Assembly (NCBI RefSeq): GCF_000165735.1
Contig: NZ_GL538208.1
Span: 544,682-608,681, forward strand
From: Megasphaera micronuciformis F0359
GTDB taxonomy: Bacteria > Bacillota > Negativicutes > Veillonellales > Megasphaeraceae
Direction: 5' to 3'
Length of the DNA: 64,000 nucleotides
This document shows, in pieces, positions 63,517 to 64,000 of this stretch. Numbering within the stretch: position 1 is the stretch's first letter; every line of letters starts with the position of its first letter. Under the pieces are notes generated by a model, which was not told where the DNA came from, made no database searches, and was given only the letters and a program-made list of their open reading frames with translations. Both the position numbers and the translations under genes were made by a program.

Positions 63517-63980
63517 TATGACTCATCCACTTTCCGTAAATTAACAGCTTTTTCCGTAAACAAATGCCCTTTTAAATGGTCCATTTCATGTTGAAATATA
63601 CGAGCTAAAAAGCCCTCAGGTTCATATATGACAGTCTTGCCGAAGCGATTTTTCGCCTGTACTTTTATTTTGGTATATCTGGATACATCTCCGTATATAC
63701 CCGGTACACTGAGACAACCTTCAGGGCCGTATTCCGTTTCTTCCGACACGTCCAAAATTTCCGGATTGATTAACTCAATCAATCCGTTGCCGTCATCAAG
63801 AACCACGATTTGCAGGGACTCGTTGACTTGAGGTGCAGCCAAACCGACGCCTTCGGCTGAATACATGGTTTCCGCCATATCATCAAGCAGACGTTTAACG
63901 CGTTTGGTTATCGTTTTAACAGGAGCTGCCGTTTTCTTTAAAACGGGAGCTCCGTCTTTTACTATTCGTAATGCTGACAT
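63516..63980 (-). CDS. def: Peptide deformylase
   Basis: The 154-residue protein carries the three deformylase motifs GVGLAAPQV, EGCLSVPG and QHEMDHLKG, with the metal ligands Cys and two His. It removes formyl from new proteins. It is the first gene seen of this operon; AAGGAG precedes the ATG at 63980. The upstream gene, often priA, would lie beyond the window. Confidence 0.97.
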   Translation of the reverse strand: MSALRIVKDGAPVLKKTAAPVKTITKRVKRLLDDMAETMYSAEGVGLAAPQVNESLQIVVLDDGNGLIELINPEILDVSEETEYGPEGCLSVPGIYGDVSRYTKIKVQAKNRFGKTVIYEPEGFLARIFQHEMDHLKGHLFTEKAVNLRKVDES

Positions 63981-64000
63981 ACAAGCAAACTCCTTATTTC

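Overview
The window reads as a chromosome segment of a Gram-negative-walled Firmicute, most likely a member of the Negativicutes (Veillonellales/Dialister/Megasphaera type). Gene order is Firmicute-like: obgE-yhbY-nadD-yqeK-LCP-rsfS, rpsB-tsf-pyrH-frr-uppS-cdsA-rseP-ispG, and def-fmt-rsmB-rlmN-stp-prkC-rsgA-rpe. LexA-box-like sites are of the GAAC-N4-GTTC type. One gene (18252-19334) encodes an outer-membrane beta barrel of the inverse-autotransporter type, which needs an outer membrane. The species cannot be fixed from the sequence alone. No rRNA, tRNA, CRISPR array or insertion sequence was recognised.

Positions 1-11007 (plus strand) hold cell-division and envelope genes (ftsE end, ftsX, EnvC-like peptidase, ctpA), then ribosome/NAD genes (obgE, yhbY, a 52-codon membrane ORF, nadD, yqeK, an LCP protein, rsfS, an S1-domain protein), thrC and a DMT exporter. 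From 11064 to 21044 come prfC (minus), a glycosyltransferase, a 340-base non-coding gap with possible RNA structure, alr, a transporter/M20 amidohydrolase pair, the outer-membrane barrel (minus) and ppx (minus). From 21232 to 31383 (plus) lie ppk, a G5/3D-domain cell-wall protein and the long translation, UMP-kinase and isoprenoid-lipid run. dxr is absent from its usual place between cdsA and rseP.

Positions 31485-37289 carry an unknown helical-repeat protein, a purine permease, purC, a 5'-truncated leuB remnant, and a divergent lexA / LysM-protein pair with four LexA-box-like sites between them. Positions 37310-46117 look accessory: a complete tyrosine recombinase with a 13-7-13 inverted repeat in its leader, a DUF389 membrane protein, and a minus-strand array of eight small genes. 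Two of these look like SUKH (SMI1/KNR4) immunity-type proteins, several look like membrane or PH-like-fold proteins, and no toxin gene is visible.

Positions 46194-53412 (minus) form a methylthioadenosine / S-adenosylhomocysteine salvage and nucleoside run (deoD, nagZ, hslO, mtnP, mtnA, ahcY, mtaD). Positions 53514-55964 are a riboflavin operon (ribD, ribE, ribH, no ribBA) under an FMN riboswitch with an adjoining terminator. Positions 56015-63980 (minus) are the conserved def-to-rpe housekeeping operon. Many gene ends carry strong intrinsic terminators, and several promoters with exact 17-base spacing are visible.
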